The notes beneath the pieces are model-generated. The model was given only the letters and a program-made list of their open reading frames with translations. It did no database searches and had not been told where the DNA came from. The position numbers were made by a program, and so were the translations under genes. From Cryomorphaceae bacterium ASP10-05a (GTDB lineage: Bacteria > Bacteroidota > Bacteroidia > Flavobacteriales_D > Sanyastnellaceae), in contig LAQC01000010.1 of the NCBI GenBank assembly GCA_000981645.1, positions 31,471 through 83,112 of the forward strand: a DNA stretch of 51,642 nucleotides, read 5' to 3'. Below, piece after piece: positions 16,406 through 25,739 of the stretch. Position 1 is the first letter of the stretch. Every line of letters begins with the position of its first letter.

Positions 16406-17659
16406 ATGAAAGCGCATAATTATATAATAATTATAATTTTAATCGGAGTGGTGTTTAGCCAGTGTAGGACTGGAAAAACGGGTCTAAAGCACTATGATAA
16501 TGAGTCTAAAATCATTCTTCGAAATGACCATGTCCAATTAAAATTCTACCATTTTAGCGATGATAGTACATCATTATTCCTAAAAATAAAAAACTCTGAG
16601 CTTTTAGCCTCGCGAAAAACAAATTCCAAAGAGCTAACAACTTCAATCAGCGGAAAGATATTCTTGTCCGACTCCAAAGGAGACAGAACTATTGACACGG
16701 TTCTATTTAAAGCAAATGGAAGAACCTCTAGCGATGAATCCTACTTTTATTTTTACTCTATCAACTTCCCTTTAAAAGATTTAAACTTTTACAATTATCG
16801 ATTAATTCTAAAAGATGAAAACAGAGCAACTCAATACGCGATTAGCGGAACTATAAACAAGACTTCAGAATTAATTAGGGAAAATTTTCTTCTACTGCAA
16901 CGTGAAAACACTTACCCTAACTTCAACCTATTAATCAACAGCAAGTCTAGTTACAGCCTAACCTCTGAAAGATTAGACTTAACACAGACCGAACTATGGT
17001 TCAGACCTGCTAATGGAGGGTTACCTCCCCCACCCTACAGCACTTCCAAAGAAGATCTACCCGAAATATCGCAGTTTGAAATTCTCACTATTCCTGTGGG
17101 CAAAAAAGAACTAATCCTCAATGATTTTCCGTTGGGAGACATACTGCTTAAAAAGGATTCCATAGGATTAAGTCTACTTGTCAGACCGAACAAATACCCT
17201 GCGTTAACTTCCATCTCAGAAATGATTTACCCTCTACGCTATATTTCAGCGAGAAAGGAATTTGAAAGACTAAACACAAACTCTGACCTCAGAAGTGGCC
17301 TAGAAAGGTTTTGGCTAGATTGTGGAGAAAGTCAAGAACGAGCAAAGGAACTTATGGCAGCATTCTACGATAGAGTACAACTGGCCAACTTGAACTTCTC
17401 CTCATACAAAAGCGGATGGAAAACAGATAGAGGAATGATCTTTATAGTCTTTGGCGCACCTACAGAGCTCAATACGGCTAAGGCTTCTCAAACATGGGTA
17501 TACGGAGACAAAAATGACCTAGGCAGTGTAAGGTTTACATTTAAAAAAATCACAAACGGTTTTAGTGACAATCACTACGAACTAAAAAGGAATTCAATTT
17601 ACAAATCCGAATGGGCTAAAAAAGTGAGCGCATGGAGAAACGGAAGAATATACAACTAA
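16406..17659 (+). CDS. GWxTD-domain lipoprotein
   Basis: 417 residues with a lipoprotein signal ending VVFSQC (Cys about residue 20). Beta-rich sequence without known catalytic residues follows. The defining C-terminal GWxTD domain has GWKTD at residues 337-341, then RGMIFIVFGAP and TWVYGDKND. The domain is found mainly in Bacteroidota and Acidobacteriota; its function is unknown. TATTTTCG lies six bases before the ATG and may be a -7 box. It ends one base before the rlmB ATG, so the two are co-transcribed, and the Omp85-like gene lies 21 bases upstream. Confidence 0.9.
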   Translation: MKAHNYIIIIILIGVVFSQCRTGKTGLKHYDNESKIILRNDHVQLKFYHFSDDSTSLFLKIKNSELLASRKTNSKELTTSISGKIFLSDSKGDRTIDTVLFKANGRTSSDESYFYFYSINFPLKDLNFYNYRLILKDENRATQYAISGTINKTSELIRENFLLLQRENTYPNFNLLINSKSSYSLTSERLDLTQTELWFRPANGGLPPPPYSTSKEDLPEISQFEILTIPVGKKELILNDFPLGDILLKKDSIGLSLLVRPNKYPALTSISEMIYPLRYISARKEFERLNTNSDLRSGLERFWLDCGESQERAKELMAAFYDRVQLANLNFSSYKSGWKTDRGMIFIVFGAPTELNTAKASQTWVYGDKNDLGSVRFTFKKITNGFSDNHYELKRNSIYKSEWAKKVSAWRNGRIYN

Positions 17660-17660
17660 C

Positions 17661-18407
17661 ATGAACGAAGTATTAAAAGTAGTAGGTACCCACCCAGTAA
17701 GAGAGGCTATAAAGTCGGGTAAAGAGATAGAAAAGATCCTTGTATCGAGAGAAACATCGAATTCCGAATTAAGCGAAATAGTAAAAATCGCTAAAGAAAA
17801 AGGAATTCCTGTCCAAAAAGTTCCTAAAATAAAATTAGACAAGTCTTCAGAAATAAATCATCAAGGAATTCTTGCGTACATCTCTCCAGTAAAGTTTGTC
17901 GAAATAGATGACATTATTGAAGTAGCGGTAAACAGGAACGAAAGTCCCTTTGTTATTATACTAGACTCGGTCACAGACACTAGAAACTTTGGTGCGATTT
18001 GCAGAACGGCTGAATGCATGGGGGTTCATGGAATAATTATCCCTAAAAACCACTCGGCTTCGATTAATGAAGGTGTGATTAAATCAAGTGCAGGCGCAGT
18101 TCTAAAGCTAAAGATTTCAAGAATAAATCACCTTCAAGATGCCATTTATCACCTACAAGCTTCTGAGATAAAAGTGATTAGTTTTACAGAGAAAGCTGAA
18201 TCAAACCTAAGAGACTTCACCCCAGAAAAAGGTGGAGTTGCCATTATTCTTGGATCTGAAGAGCTCGGAATTAACCCCAAGCTTATTTCGTCATCAGACA
18301 ATCATCTAAAAATTCAAATGTATGGTTCTACAGAATCTCTCAACGTAGGAGTTGCTGCCGGCATGGCTATCTACGAAATAAAAAATAAGCTCGACAAAAA
18401 TTCTTAA
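17661..18407 (+). CDS. rlmB: 23S rRNA 2'-O-ribose methyltransferase, RlmB/TrmH (SpoU) family
   Basis: Methylates a 23S rRNA ribose (G2251 in E. coli numbering for RlmB) with SAM. The N-terminal substrate-binding domain (residues about 1-75, VGTHPVREAIKSGKEIEKIL) precedes the SPOUT knot domain. The SPOUT motifs are all present: motif 1 LDSVTDTRNFGAICRTAE, motif 2 IILGSEELGI and motif 3 SLNVGVAAGMAIYE. The length of 248 residues is normal. It starts one base after the GWxTD gene stop and is last in its unit. RlmB rather than a tRNA TrmH is favoured by the N-terminal domain. Confidence 0.93.
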   Translation: MNEVLKVVGTHPVREAIKSGKEIEKILVSRETSNSELSEIVKIAKEKGIPVQKVPKIKLDKSSEINHQGILAYISPVKFVEIDDIIEVAVNRNESPFVIILDSVTDTRNFGAICRTAECMGVHGIIIPKNHSASINEGVIKSSAGAVLKLKISRINHLQDAIYHLQASEIKVISFTEKAESNLRDFTPEKGGVAIILGSEELGINPKLISSSDNHLKIQMYGSTESLNVGVAAGMAIYEIKNKLDKNS

Positions 18408-18540
18408 TAATTAGACGAAAAACGGTGTTGAAAAAATAATTAAATAAAGTTTGCAAATCCCTAAAAAGAAAGCGATAAGTGTGCAATTTTGTTTGACATA
18501 TATGAATTTGTCCTAACGATTTAAATAAAACAGTGTTCTT

Positions 18541-18903
18541 ATGAAATTAAAGTCCATTATTTGCGTCCCTTTTTTGCTTGTATCGCTGCTTTTAATAAGT
18601 TTTTCTCACCCATTTAATGGTGAAGTGAGAATAATTGAAATCGAAAATCTAAACCCAGACACCTTCAAGAATTATATGCTTTCAAGCCTTGAAAACGCAG
18701 ATATTGAGATTGTTGAAGCTTGTGTACCCGCAAACTTGATATGCGCAAAATTCACTGGAGAAACAACCTCCGATGAAACTGAAATAATTGTGAATTTCTT
18801 TAAGCAACTAGCTAATTCTGGAGAAGTGAAAATTCTGACTAATTACTCAATGACGGATTTCCAAGAGAGATGCGGAAGAGCGAGATTAGGAAAATCATAT
18901 TAG
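18541..18903 (+). CDS. Secreted 120-residue protein of unknown function, first gene of adhesin operon
   Basis: No family is recognised. A signal peptide (IICVPFLLVSLLLISFSHP) precedes about 95 residues. Their pattern reads strand VRIIEIENL, helix PDTFKNYMLSSLENA, strand IEIVEACVPANLICAKF, helix ETEIIVNFFKQLAN, strand VKILTNYSM. This beta-alpha-beta arrangement resembles a ferredoxin-like or HMA fold (inference from pattern only). Three mature cysteines (in VEACVPANLIC and ERCGR) could form a disulfide or a metal site. The C-terminus is basic (RCGRARLGKSY). It ends 11 bases before the giant adhesin gene and is followed by PorP/SprF-like and PorE-like genes, suggesting a role in that export module. 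In the 133-base gap upstream, TTTG-N22-TAAGTGTG (18450-18483) is only a weak promoter candidate. Confidence 0.75.
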   Translation: MKLKSIICVPFLLVSLLLISFSHPFNGEVRIIEIENLNPDTFKNYMLSSLENADIEIVEACVPANLICAKFTGETTSDETEIIVNFFKQLANSGEVKILTNYSMTDFQERCGRARLGKSY

Positions 18904-18914
18904 ACCAACACAAA

Positions 18915-21900
18915 ATGAATTTATTGAACAAAATAATAGCAAGTACAATCTTTTTGTTAGGCTGCCAAATAGGGTTTGGCCAGCTATCTTTAGATCAAAC
19001 TATCACTCCTGAATCTGCCGCTCAACTGCTTGTAGGGTCCGGAGTAACTATTTCGAATGTTAATGTCTCAGCTGCGGATAGTTCTTGGGCTTACTTCTAT
19101 AACTCCAACACTGAACTCTCCTCCATAGAGGGTTTACTTCTTACCACTGGAAAAGCAAGAAATGCCGTAGTACAAGATGGAATTAATGGAACGGGGCTTC
19201 CTGAAATTGAAAATCAAACCACTTGTTTAAATTGCGATGAATTTGACAATGATTTTCCTGGCAGTGCTTTACTGAACACGGTGAACGATAGAACTACTTT
19301 TGATGCTACTACATTTGAATTTGACGTAAAAGTACAAGGTGATAGCCTCACTTTTGATTTTACCTTTGCCTCGGAGGAATATGAAGAGTGGGTGGGTTCC
19401 TCATTTAATGATGTTTTTGGGTTCTTTATCTCAGGCCCTGGCGGGTTCAATGATGTTAATATCGCTTTGATTCCTGGAACAAATCTACCTGTAGCCATAA
19501 ATAGCGTTAACAACATATTCAACACAGAGTATTACTATGATAATAGAAACCCACTTGGTCAAAACATTCAATATGACGGTTTTACTTTAGGATTAAAAGC
19601 AGAAGTTGGTGACTTAATACCTTGCGAAACATATACTTTAAAACTAATCATCGCAGATGGAACCGATAGATTATATGACTCTGCTGTATTCATTGAGAAA
19701 ATCAACTCTAACTATAACGATATAGTAACAAGTACTTCAGGAGGAACTCCATATATGATAGAAGGATGTAATGATGGAGAAATCACTTTCGTAGCTGAAC
19801 AAATATCCAATGTTGATCAGGAAATTGCATACAGTTTTGGTGGATCGGCAGATGTTTTCGATGACTATACTACCACACCTTCTTTAGGAAACAATGTTCC
19901 CTTGGATGAGCAGTCGATAACCATACCTGCTAATGAATTATCTGCTTCTATTCAGGTCAACACTACAGATGATGGTGTTACTGAAGGTGATGAGTTTATA
20001 ACTTTATACATTCTAAATACGGTATGTGACACATACATACAGGACTCAGTAATATTCATTATAAAAGACTCACTGGAATTAAGCGTCATACCGCCCAATT
20101 TAGAAATATGTCCAGGTGACGAAGTAACACTTCAAGGCATCTCAGATACAAATGGAGACTTCACATTTAGCTGGGAGCCTGAGGATGAAGTCGTTTCACC
20201 GACTGCACTAGTTACTACGGCCTCTCCACTGCAGGACACAGATTTTACAATCACATCCAATCTCGCTGCTTGTCAGGCTGAGGCAACAACCTCTATCTTT
20301 GTTAAGTACATTGGCTTAAGTGCTACGACCACTGCGATAAACTGTTCTGGAGCGGCAATTGGCTCTATCGACCTAACCGTTTCTAATTTTACTGAACCTT
20401 TATCTATTTCTTGGACAAATAGTAGTAATACTGAAATATCGACAGATCAAGACATTTCTGATTTACTTGCCGGAGTCTACACGGTAACTGTTACTGACGG
20501 AGATGGCTGTGAAGCCACTCAGTCTTTTGTGATTAACGAGGAGAACACCTTACAAGCCAACTTATTACTAAGTGATTATAATGGAAGTACTATTTCATGT
20601 AACGGTCAATGTGATGGAACTGCCTTGGCTTCTCCTTCGGGAGGTTCAGGAGATTACACGATAAACTGGAGTGAGTCAGTTCCAGAAAACACCACCTCCT
20701 TATCCGATCTCTGCCCAGGAAATTATTCTGTTACTATATCCGATTCTGAAGGATGCGAAATAGCGGAGACATTCATAATTAGCGAGCCAGAACTTCTTGA
20801 AGGATCTGTACTAGGAGTTACTGAAATTCTTTGTAACGGGACGTCTTCCGGAGAAGCTTCAGTTTCAGCTTCAGGAGGGACAAGTCCCTACGCTTATTCA
20901 TGGAGTAATGACCCCAGCGGAATTCCTGTATTAGGTTTAGGTCCAGTTCTGAGTAATCTAGGGGATGGAACTTACTTCGTAACTGTAAGTGATGGCAATG
21001 GATGTATAGCTGAAAACTCTGTTGAAGTAATCGTAGCACCACCACCGCCACCAATTTCTATAACCTTATCAGCACTCATTTATGGAAATGGTTTCAACAC
21101 TACATGTTTCGATTCCTCAGACGGTCAATTAACCGCTAACGTTTCTGGAGGTGTTTCTGAATATGATTTACAATGGTTCGATGACACGAATAATCCGATT
21201 GGAAATGAGCAAACAATTACTGGATTGGATTGTGGATTATACACCTTAAGTGTAATAGATCAAAATGGTTGTACCGAAACCGGATCTATTCAAGTCACCT
21301 GTCCTACTCAAATAACTGCAGACCTATCAGTTACTCCAAATTCCTGCTCAGATTTATTATCTGAAGGAGCTATAGACATAACGCCTTCAGGAGGAAGCGG
21401 AATAGGGTATACCTTTAGCTGGCAAGATCAAGATGGAGTTGACTATGGTGTCAATGAAGACCTAATCAATCTTTCCTCTGGTACCTATACTGTAACAATT
21501 ACAGATTCAGACGGATGCTTTAGAACAATAAGCACTCAGGTTACTAATGAAGAGAGTGTTGTAATAACCGTTATTGATCTTGATAATAATTCATGTTTTG
21601 AAAGTTGTGATGGTAGTATAGCTATTGATATAACTGGAGCGCCAGGAGAATATACCGTTGAGTGGTCTACTCTCGGTGGTGTGTATTCAACAGATGAAGA
21701 TTTGACAGGTTTGTGCAGTGACACTTACTTTGTTGTGGTTACTTCTGAAGACGGGTGCCAAGCTTCACAACAATTTATAATAACACAACCAACTGAAATA
21801 ATTATCGAGCTAATAAGCACTTTAGACCCTAGCTGTCAAGGTCAGAATTCTGGAGAAATAGATATCGCTGTTTCGGGTGGAGGAGGCCCACTAACTACAG

Positions 21901-24785
21901 AATGGGAACCGCTAGGAGAATTCGGAGGTTCTACCGATGAAGATATAGAGTCACTCGAAGATGGCATATACACCGTAAACGTTACGGATCAAAGTAATAT
22001 GTGCGTTGCAACGCTAGAAGTAGAATTAGAAGCACCACAAGCATTTGAATTAGATATTCAGTTTAGCGTATACGATGGAGGATTTTTCACTTCATGCATT
22101 GATGCATCAGATGGCTCTTATAATGTAGCCGCATCTGGAGCAAATCCAGATTTTGAGAATTTAGAGTTTGGTTACTTCTATGACTGGTCCAATTTACCCT
22201 TAGAAAATGACCCTAGCGCCCCTAACCAAGCTAACCTAATGGGTGGAACGACCTATGGCTTAGTCGTTACTGATACTGCAGGATGTGAAATAAGTACTAT
22301 TCTAAACCCTGTTTCTCCGGATACTCTTCTCGCTATGGAAACACTCTTTACCGTTTCATGTACTGGATTAAATGACGGAAGAATCGTTCCTAATATAACT
22401 GGAGGAAGTGGAAACATCACTTCATATGACTGGACAGGAGATATTGGAGACAATGAAGTAGATGCAGACACCCTGTTTAATCTAAGCCCAGGAATCTATA
22501 CTCTTGAAGTGTTTGACACCAACGGATGTACTTTTATTGAATCTTTTGAGGTAACTGAACCTAGTCTACTAGAAAGTGAGCTTGTTAGTATTGCCCAAGA
22601 AGATTGTTTTGGAAGTTCTAACGCCTCTTTAGAAGTCGCTGCTAGTGGTGGTACTCCCGACTATAGCTTCGATTGGATCGATGATTCCATGAATACATAC
22701 TCAGGCGCTATATTGACTGACATTCCTTCAGGAGAATACTATCTCACTGTTACAGATGATAACGGTTGTATTACCCGCGACACTATAGATGTAAGTTCAG
22801 ATGAAATATTCGCCTTAGACCTCACATTATTTCAAACAGGAACAGGAGACTTTACCCTAGCATGTTTAGGCGATGAAAACGGAAGTGTTTTGGCAGAGGT
22901 AACAGGCGGAATTCCTGATTACACATATGTCTGGACAGATGACCAAAATACAGTTATCGGTAGTGAGTCTGTTTTATCTGATTTAGCCGCTGGAACCTAT
23001 AGCGTAGACATCTCGGATTTAAGTGGATGTTTACTAAACGGATCAGTAACTGTTACTGAACCGCTGTCATTATTTACTGCTGATGCTGCCCTCACTTCTC
23101 CAATACAGTGTAATGGAGAATGTACAGCTATCATAAATATTACAGCTACAGGTGGAGATTCTGATTACAATTATTTATGGGAGCTAAACGAAGAAGAACT
23201 TGATTTCGGTCCTACCGCAGATGAACTCTGCGCAGGTGCCTATGAAGTACTAGTAGTTGATGCGAATGGTTGTGATACCCTAATGACCATCTCAATTACA
23301 GAGCCTCTGCCAATTGTAGTGAATTCCAATATAACGACTTACTTAGGTACTCCAATCAATAATGTATCTTGCTTTAATGCTGAAGACGGTCAATTAGATG
23401 TCGTAATCACTGGAGGAGTTAGTCCCTATGATTTAAATTGGACTGGAAACATTGGTGATAATGATGCTACTAATGATACACTTTTCGCTATCGGAGCTGG
23501 TGTTTATAATCTAATCTTCACTGACCAGGCATTATGCACAACTGAAGTTATTTTTAACTTAACCGAACCTGACTCCTTAGAGATTAACGAGATTATAACA
23601 CCGATTGATTGTTTTGATAACGACAACGGAGTAATAGATGCTAATCCAAATGGAGGAAGTGGAACTTACACTTTCGCTTGGGGACATACTCCAGATAATA
23701 ATGCGGTGGTTACTGGTCTTGCGGGAATTACTTACGAGGTAACCGTAACAGATGAAAATGGTTGTGCTACATTCGAGCAATTTCAACTAATGGAACCACC
23801 TCTTTTATCTATTAGTGCGACTACCACACCTTCCTCTTGTGGACTAGATAATGGAGCTATTAGCGCCTCTTCTACTGGTGGAACTATACCATACACCTAT
23901 TCTTGGTCTAATGGTGCCTCACCTGTTCCCAATCCAGATAATTTAGCAGGAAATACCTATACACTAACTTTGACGGATAACAACAACTGTGAAACAGAAT
24001 TGGATGTTCTAGTGGATTCATCTGTAGGAATAGAAATTACCTTAACAACTGTTACAGACGTTCTATGCTACAGCGAAGACACTGGATGTATCGAACTAGA
24101 AATAGGAACATCAAATGGTAACGTAGAGTCTATTTATACAAATGAATTTGGAGAAACCACAAATTCATGTGACATCCCTTCAGGAGAATATACAGTTCTT
24201 TTAACTGATGAAGAAAACTGTCAATACACACAAACATTTACAATTTCTCAGCCTGAAGGCATAGAAATATTACTGGAAAGTCCAATCACCACTAGTGGAT
24301 ACAATGTTTCTGTTTATCAAGGAGCAGATGGCGTTATACAAACTGATGTAGAAGGGGGAGTTACACCCTATGACTTCAGTTGGATGGGACCGAATAATTA
24401 CATTAGTAACGAACAGGGTCTAAACTCTCTGTTGGCTGGAACATATACCCTGCTCTTAACCGATGATAATGGCTGTATCAGCACTGACCTGATAACCGTA
24501 ACAGAACCAGAACCACTGACACTCCCTAATGGTTTAACACCAAATGCAGATGGGAGAAATGACAATTATGTAATTTTAGGTGTAGACCAATTTGATAAAG
24601 TCGAATTACTCGTTTACAACAGATGGGGTAATGTAGTATATAGTAATTCTAATTACACCAATAACTGGTCCGGATTAAATGACAATGGAGAAGAACTTTC
24701 TGACGGTACTTACTATGTAATAGCAACTGCCGTGTCGAACAATGAAAACACTGAACTGAACAGCTTTGTAGATTTAAGAAGATAA
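18915..24785 (+). CDS. SprB-like giant adhesin with T9SS type B sorting domain
   Basis: 1956 residues from the ATG at 18915. A longer in-frame start at 18870 would overlap the upstream gene and hide the signal MNLLNKIIASTIFLLGCQIGFGQ. Domains in order: choice-of-anchor-L type, residues about 25-270 (TPESAAQLLVGSGVTISNV, FASEEYEEWVGSSFNDVFG); Calx-beta-like, about 300-395; Ig/PKD-like, about 395-470; 17 SprB-type repeats of about 82 residues, 470-1868; and the CHU_C/type B sorting domain, 1869-1956 (LPNGLTPNADGRNDNY, VYNRWGNVVY, DGTYYVI). In Flavobacterium johnsoniae SprB is the mobile gliding adhesin, exported by T9SS with SprF. This protein has that layout and is followed by an SprF homologue. 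Gliding or attachment is inferred, not shown. Confidence 0.92.
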   Translation: MNLLNKIIASTIFLLGCQIGFGQLSLDQTITPESAAQLLVGSGVTISNVNVSAADSSWAYFYNSNTELSSIEGLLLTTGKARNAVVQDGINGTGLPEIENQTTCLNCDEFDNDFPGSALLNTVNDRTTFDATTFEFDVKVQGDSLTFDFTFASEEYEEWVGSSFNDVFGFFISGPGGFNDVNIALIPGTNLPVAINSVNNIFNTEYYYDNRNPLGQNIQYDGFTLGLKAEVGDLIPCETYTLKLIIADGTDRLYDSAVFIEKINSNYNDIVTSTSGGTPYMIEGCNDGEITFVAEQISNVDQEIAYSFGGSADVFDDYTTTPSLGNNVPLDEQSITIPANELSASIQVNTTDDGVTEGDEFITLYILNTVCDTYIQDSVIFIIKDSLELSVIPPNLEICPGDEVTLQGISDTNGDFTFSWEPEDEVVSPTALVTTASPLQDTDFTITSNLAACQAEATTSIFVKYIGLSATTTAINCSGAAIGSIDLTVSNFTEPLSISWTNSSNTEISTDQDISDLLAGVYTVTVTDGDGCEATQSFVINEENTLQANLLLSDYNGSTISCNGQCDGTALASPSGGSGDYTINWSESVPENTTSLSDLCPGNYSVTISDSEGCEIAETFIISEPELLEGSVLGVTEILCNGTSSGEASVSASGGTSPYAYSWSNDPSGIPVLGLGPVLSNLGDGTYFVTVSDGNGCIAENSVEVIVAPPPPPISITLSALIYGNGFNTTCFDSSDGQLTANVSGGVSEYDLQWFDDTNNPIGNEQTITGLDCGLYTLSVIDQNGCTETGSIQVTCPTQITADLSVTPNSCSDLLSEGAIDITPSGGSGIGYTFSWQDQDGVDYGVNEDLINLSSGTYTVTITDSDGCFRTISTQVTNEESVVITVIDLDNNSCFESCDGSIAIDITGAPGEYTVEWSTLGGVYSTDEDLTGLCSDTYFVVVTSEDGCQASQQFIITQPTEIIIELISTLDPSCQGQNSGEIDIAVSGGGGPLTTEWEPLGEFGGSTDEDIESLEDGIYTVNVTDQSNMCVATLEVELEAPQAFELDIQFSVYDGGFFTSCIDASDGSYNVAASGANPDFENLEFGYFYDWSNLPLENDPSAPNQANLMGGTTYGLVVTDTAGCEISTILNPVSPDTLLAMETLFTVSCTGLNDGRIVPNITGGSGNITSYDWTGDIGDNEVDADTLFNLSPGIYTLEVFDTNGCTFIESFEVTEPSLLESELVSIAQEDCFGSSNASLEVAASGGTPDYSFDWIDDSMNTYSGAILTDIPSGEYYLTVTDDNGCITRDTIDVSSDEIFALDLTLFQTGTGDFTLACLGDENGSVLAEVTGGIPDYTYVWTDDQNTVIGSESVLSDLAAGTYSVDISDLSGCLLNGSVTVTEPLSLFTADAALTSPIQCNGECTAIINITATGGDSDYNYLWELNEEELDFGPTADELCAGAYEVLVVDANGCDTLMTISITEPLPIVVNSNITTYLGTPINNVSCFNAEDGQLDVVITGGVSPYDLNWTGNIGDNDATNDTLFAIGAGVYNLIFTDQALCTTEVIFNLTEPDSLEINEIITPIDCFDNDNGVIDANPNGGSGTYTFAWGHTPDNNAVVTGLAGITYEVTVTDENGCATFEQFQLMEPPLLSISATTTPSSCGLDNGAISASSTGGTIPYTYSWSNGASPVPNPDNLAGNTYTLTLTDNNNCETELDVLVDSSVGIEITLTTVTDVLCYSEDTGCIELEIGTSNGNVESIYTNEFGETTNSCDIPSGEYTVLLTDEENCQYTQTFTISQPEGIEILLESPITTSGYNVSVYQGADGVIQTDVEGGVTPYDFSWMGPNNYISNEQGLNSLLAGTYTLLLTDDNGCISTDLITVTEPEPLTLPNGLTPNADGRNDNYVILGVDQFDKVELLVYNRWGNVVYSNSNYTNNWSGLNDNGEELSDGTYYVIATAVSNNENTELNSFVDLRR
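20322..24518 (+). repeat. Array of 17 SprB-type protein repeats (about 82 residues each)
   Basis: Each unit has a Cys near its start (CNG, CFD, CSG), a GGxxxYxxxW core, an L-x-x-G-x-Y-x-V-x-V-x-D strand and a DxxGC ending, then a short P-rich link. Two sub-types alternate: short units opening directly at the Cys (for example ITPIDCFDNDNG), and long units opening with an extra loop (units 2, 4, 8, 11, 13, 17, for example YGNGFNTTCFDSSDG). At DNA level the units are well diverged, so they are old and not recently amplified. Unit 17 lacks the first Cys. Confidence 0.85.
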
Positions 24786-24800
24786 TAACTCATTACTATT

Positions 24801-25730
24801 ATGATGAAAAAAATAATACCAATCATTCTTTTTACGGCATTATCTGCCTTAACTCTGAATGCTCAGCAAGAGCTTCAGCTTAGTCAATATATGTTTAATC
24901 AATTATTGACTAATCCAGCATACTCTGGAACGCACAGCTACGGAAGTGCGAGCATTATACACAGAAGTCAGTGGGTCTCTTTTGATAATGCACCTACTTC
25001 ACAGGTAGCGTCTTTAGAAACTCCTATCGGAGAGAAGATTGGCCTCGGTTTATTAGTGACTAATGACAGTCATGGAATTATAAAGGAACTTAGCTTTATG
25101 GGGAATGTTGGATATAAGTTCAATATAACCTCCACCACTAAACTTTCTTTAGCAGTTAGACTTGGTGTAAGTTCCTATTCTACTGACTTTGGAGAAATAG
25201 ACGTCTGGGATGCTGACGACCCTATTTACTCAAGTTCTAATATTAGCGGAGCCTTCATCCCAAAGTTTGGTGCAGGAGCCTACTTATATGACCAAAAGTG
25301 GTATGTCAGCTTAGCGATCCCAACAATCAGTGCCCCTAATGATGATAAATTAATACTTACATCAGCAAATGCAAAGTACTTCGAGCAACACTATTATGCT
25401 GGAGCTGGATATGTTTTCCAGTTATCTCCACTTATAGACCTCAGACCTTCTATACTCGTTAAATATCAGAATGCAGCACCAGCAGAAGTGGATATTAACG
25501 CTAACTTTCTTATTAACAATAAGTTATGGTTAGGTCTCGGATACAGAACTGGAGACGCCTTGATAGGCATGGTCGAGTATAATATATCAACCCGGCTGAG
25601 AGGTGGATACGCCTATGATTTTACCACTACAGATATCGGAAACTATAGTAATGGCTCTCATGAAATAATGATTGCATTCGATTTTGGAGAAGATATTCTC
25701 GTTAAAAAAACATCACCTAGATACTTCTAA
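24801..25730 (+). CDS. PorP/SprF-family outer-membrane protein
   Basis: 309 residues. The signal peptide (IIPIILFTALSALTLNAQ) is followed by the family signature QLSQYMFNQLLTNPAYSGT and HRSQWVSFDNAPTSQ, then a barrel with terminal ILVKKTSPRYF. PorP/SprF proteins are outer-membrane barrels of the T9SS. Family members encoded next to type B substrates (as SprF next to SprB) are needed for export or anchoring of that substrate. It starts 15 bases after the adhesin stop and ends nine bases before the PorE-like gene, so it is the third gene of the operon. ATG at 24804 is an equally good start. Confidence 0.93.
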   Translation: MMKKIIPIILFTALSALTLNAQQELQLSQYMFNQLLTNPAYSGTHSYGSASIIHRSQWVSFDNAPTSQVASLETPIGEKIGLGLLVTNDSHGIIKELSFMGNVGYKFNITSTTKLSLAVRLGVSSYSTDFGEIDVWDADDPIYSSSNISGAFIPKFGAGAYLYDQKWYVSLAIPTISAPNDDKLILTSANAKYFEQHYYAGAGYVFQLSPLIDLRPSILVKYQNAAPAEVDINANFLINNKLWLGLGYRTGDALIGMVEYNISTRLRGGYAYDFTTTDIGNYSNGSHEIMIAFDFGEDILVKKTSPRYF

Positions 25731-25739
25731 CAGACTACT

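Noticed and set aside
18870-18914. Earlier in-frame start for the giant adhesin
   Set aside because: It would overlap the upstream gene by 34 bases and place 15 charged residues before the signal peptide; the ATG at 18915 gives a normal signal.
20322-24518. CRISPR-like or recent tandem DNA repeats
   Set aside because: The periodicity is at protein level (about 82 residues); the DNA units are diverged and continuous with one long reading frame.
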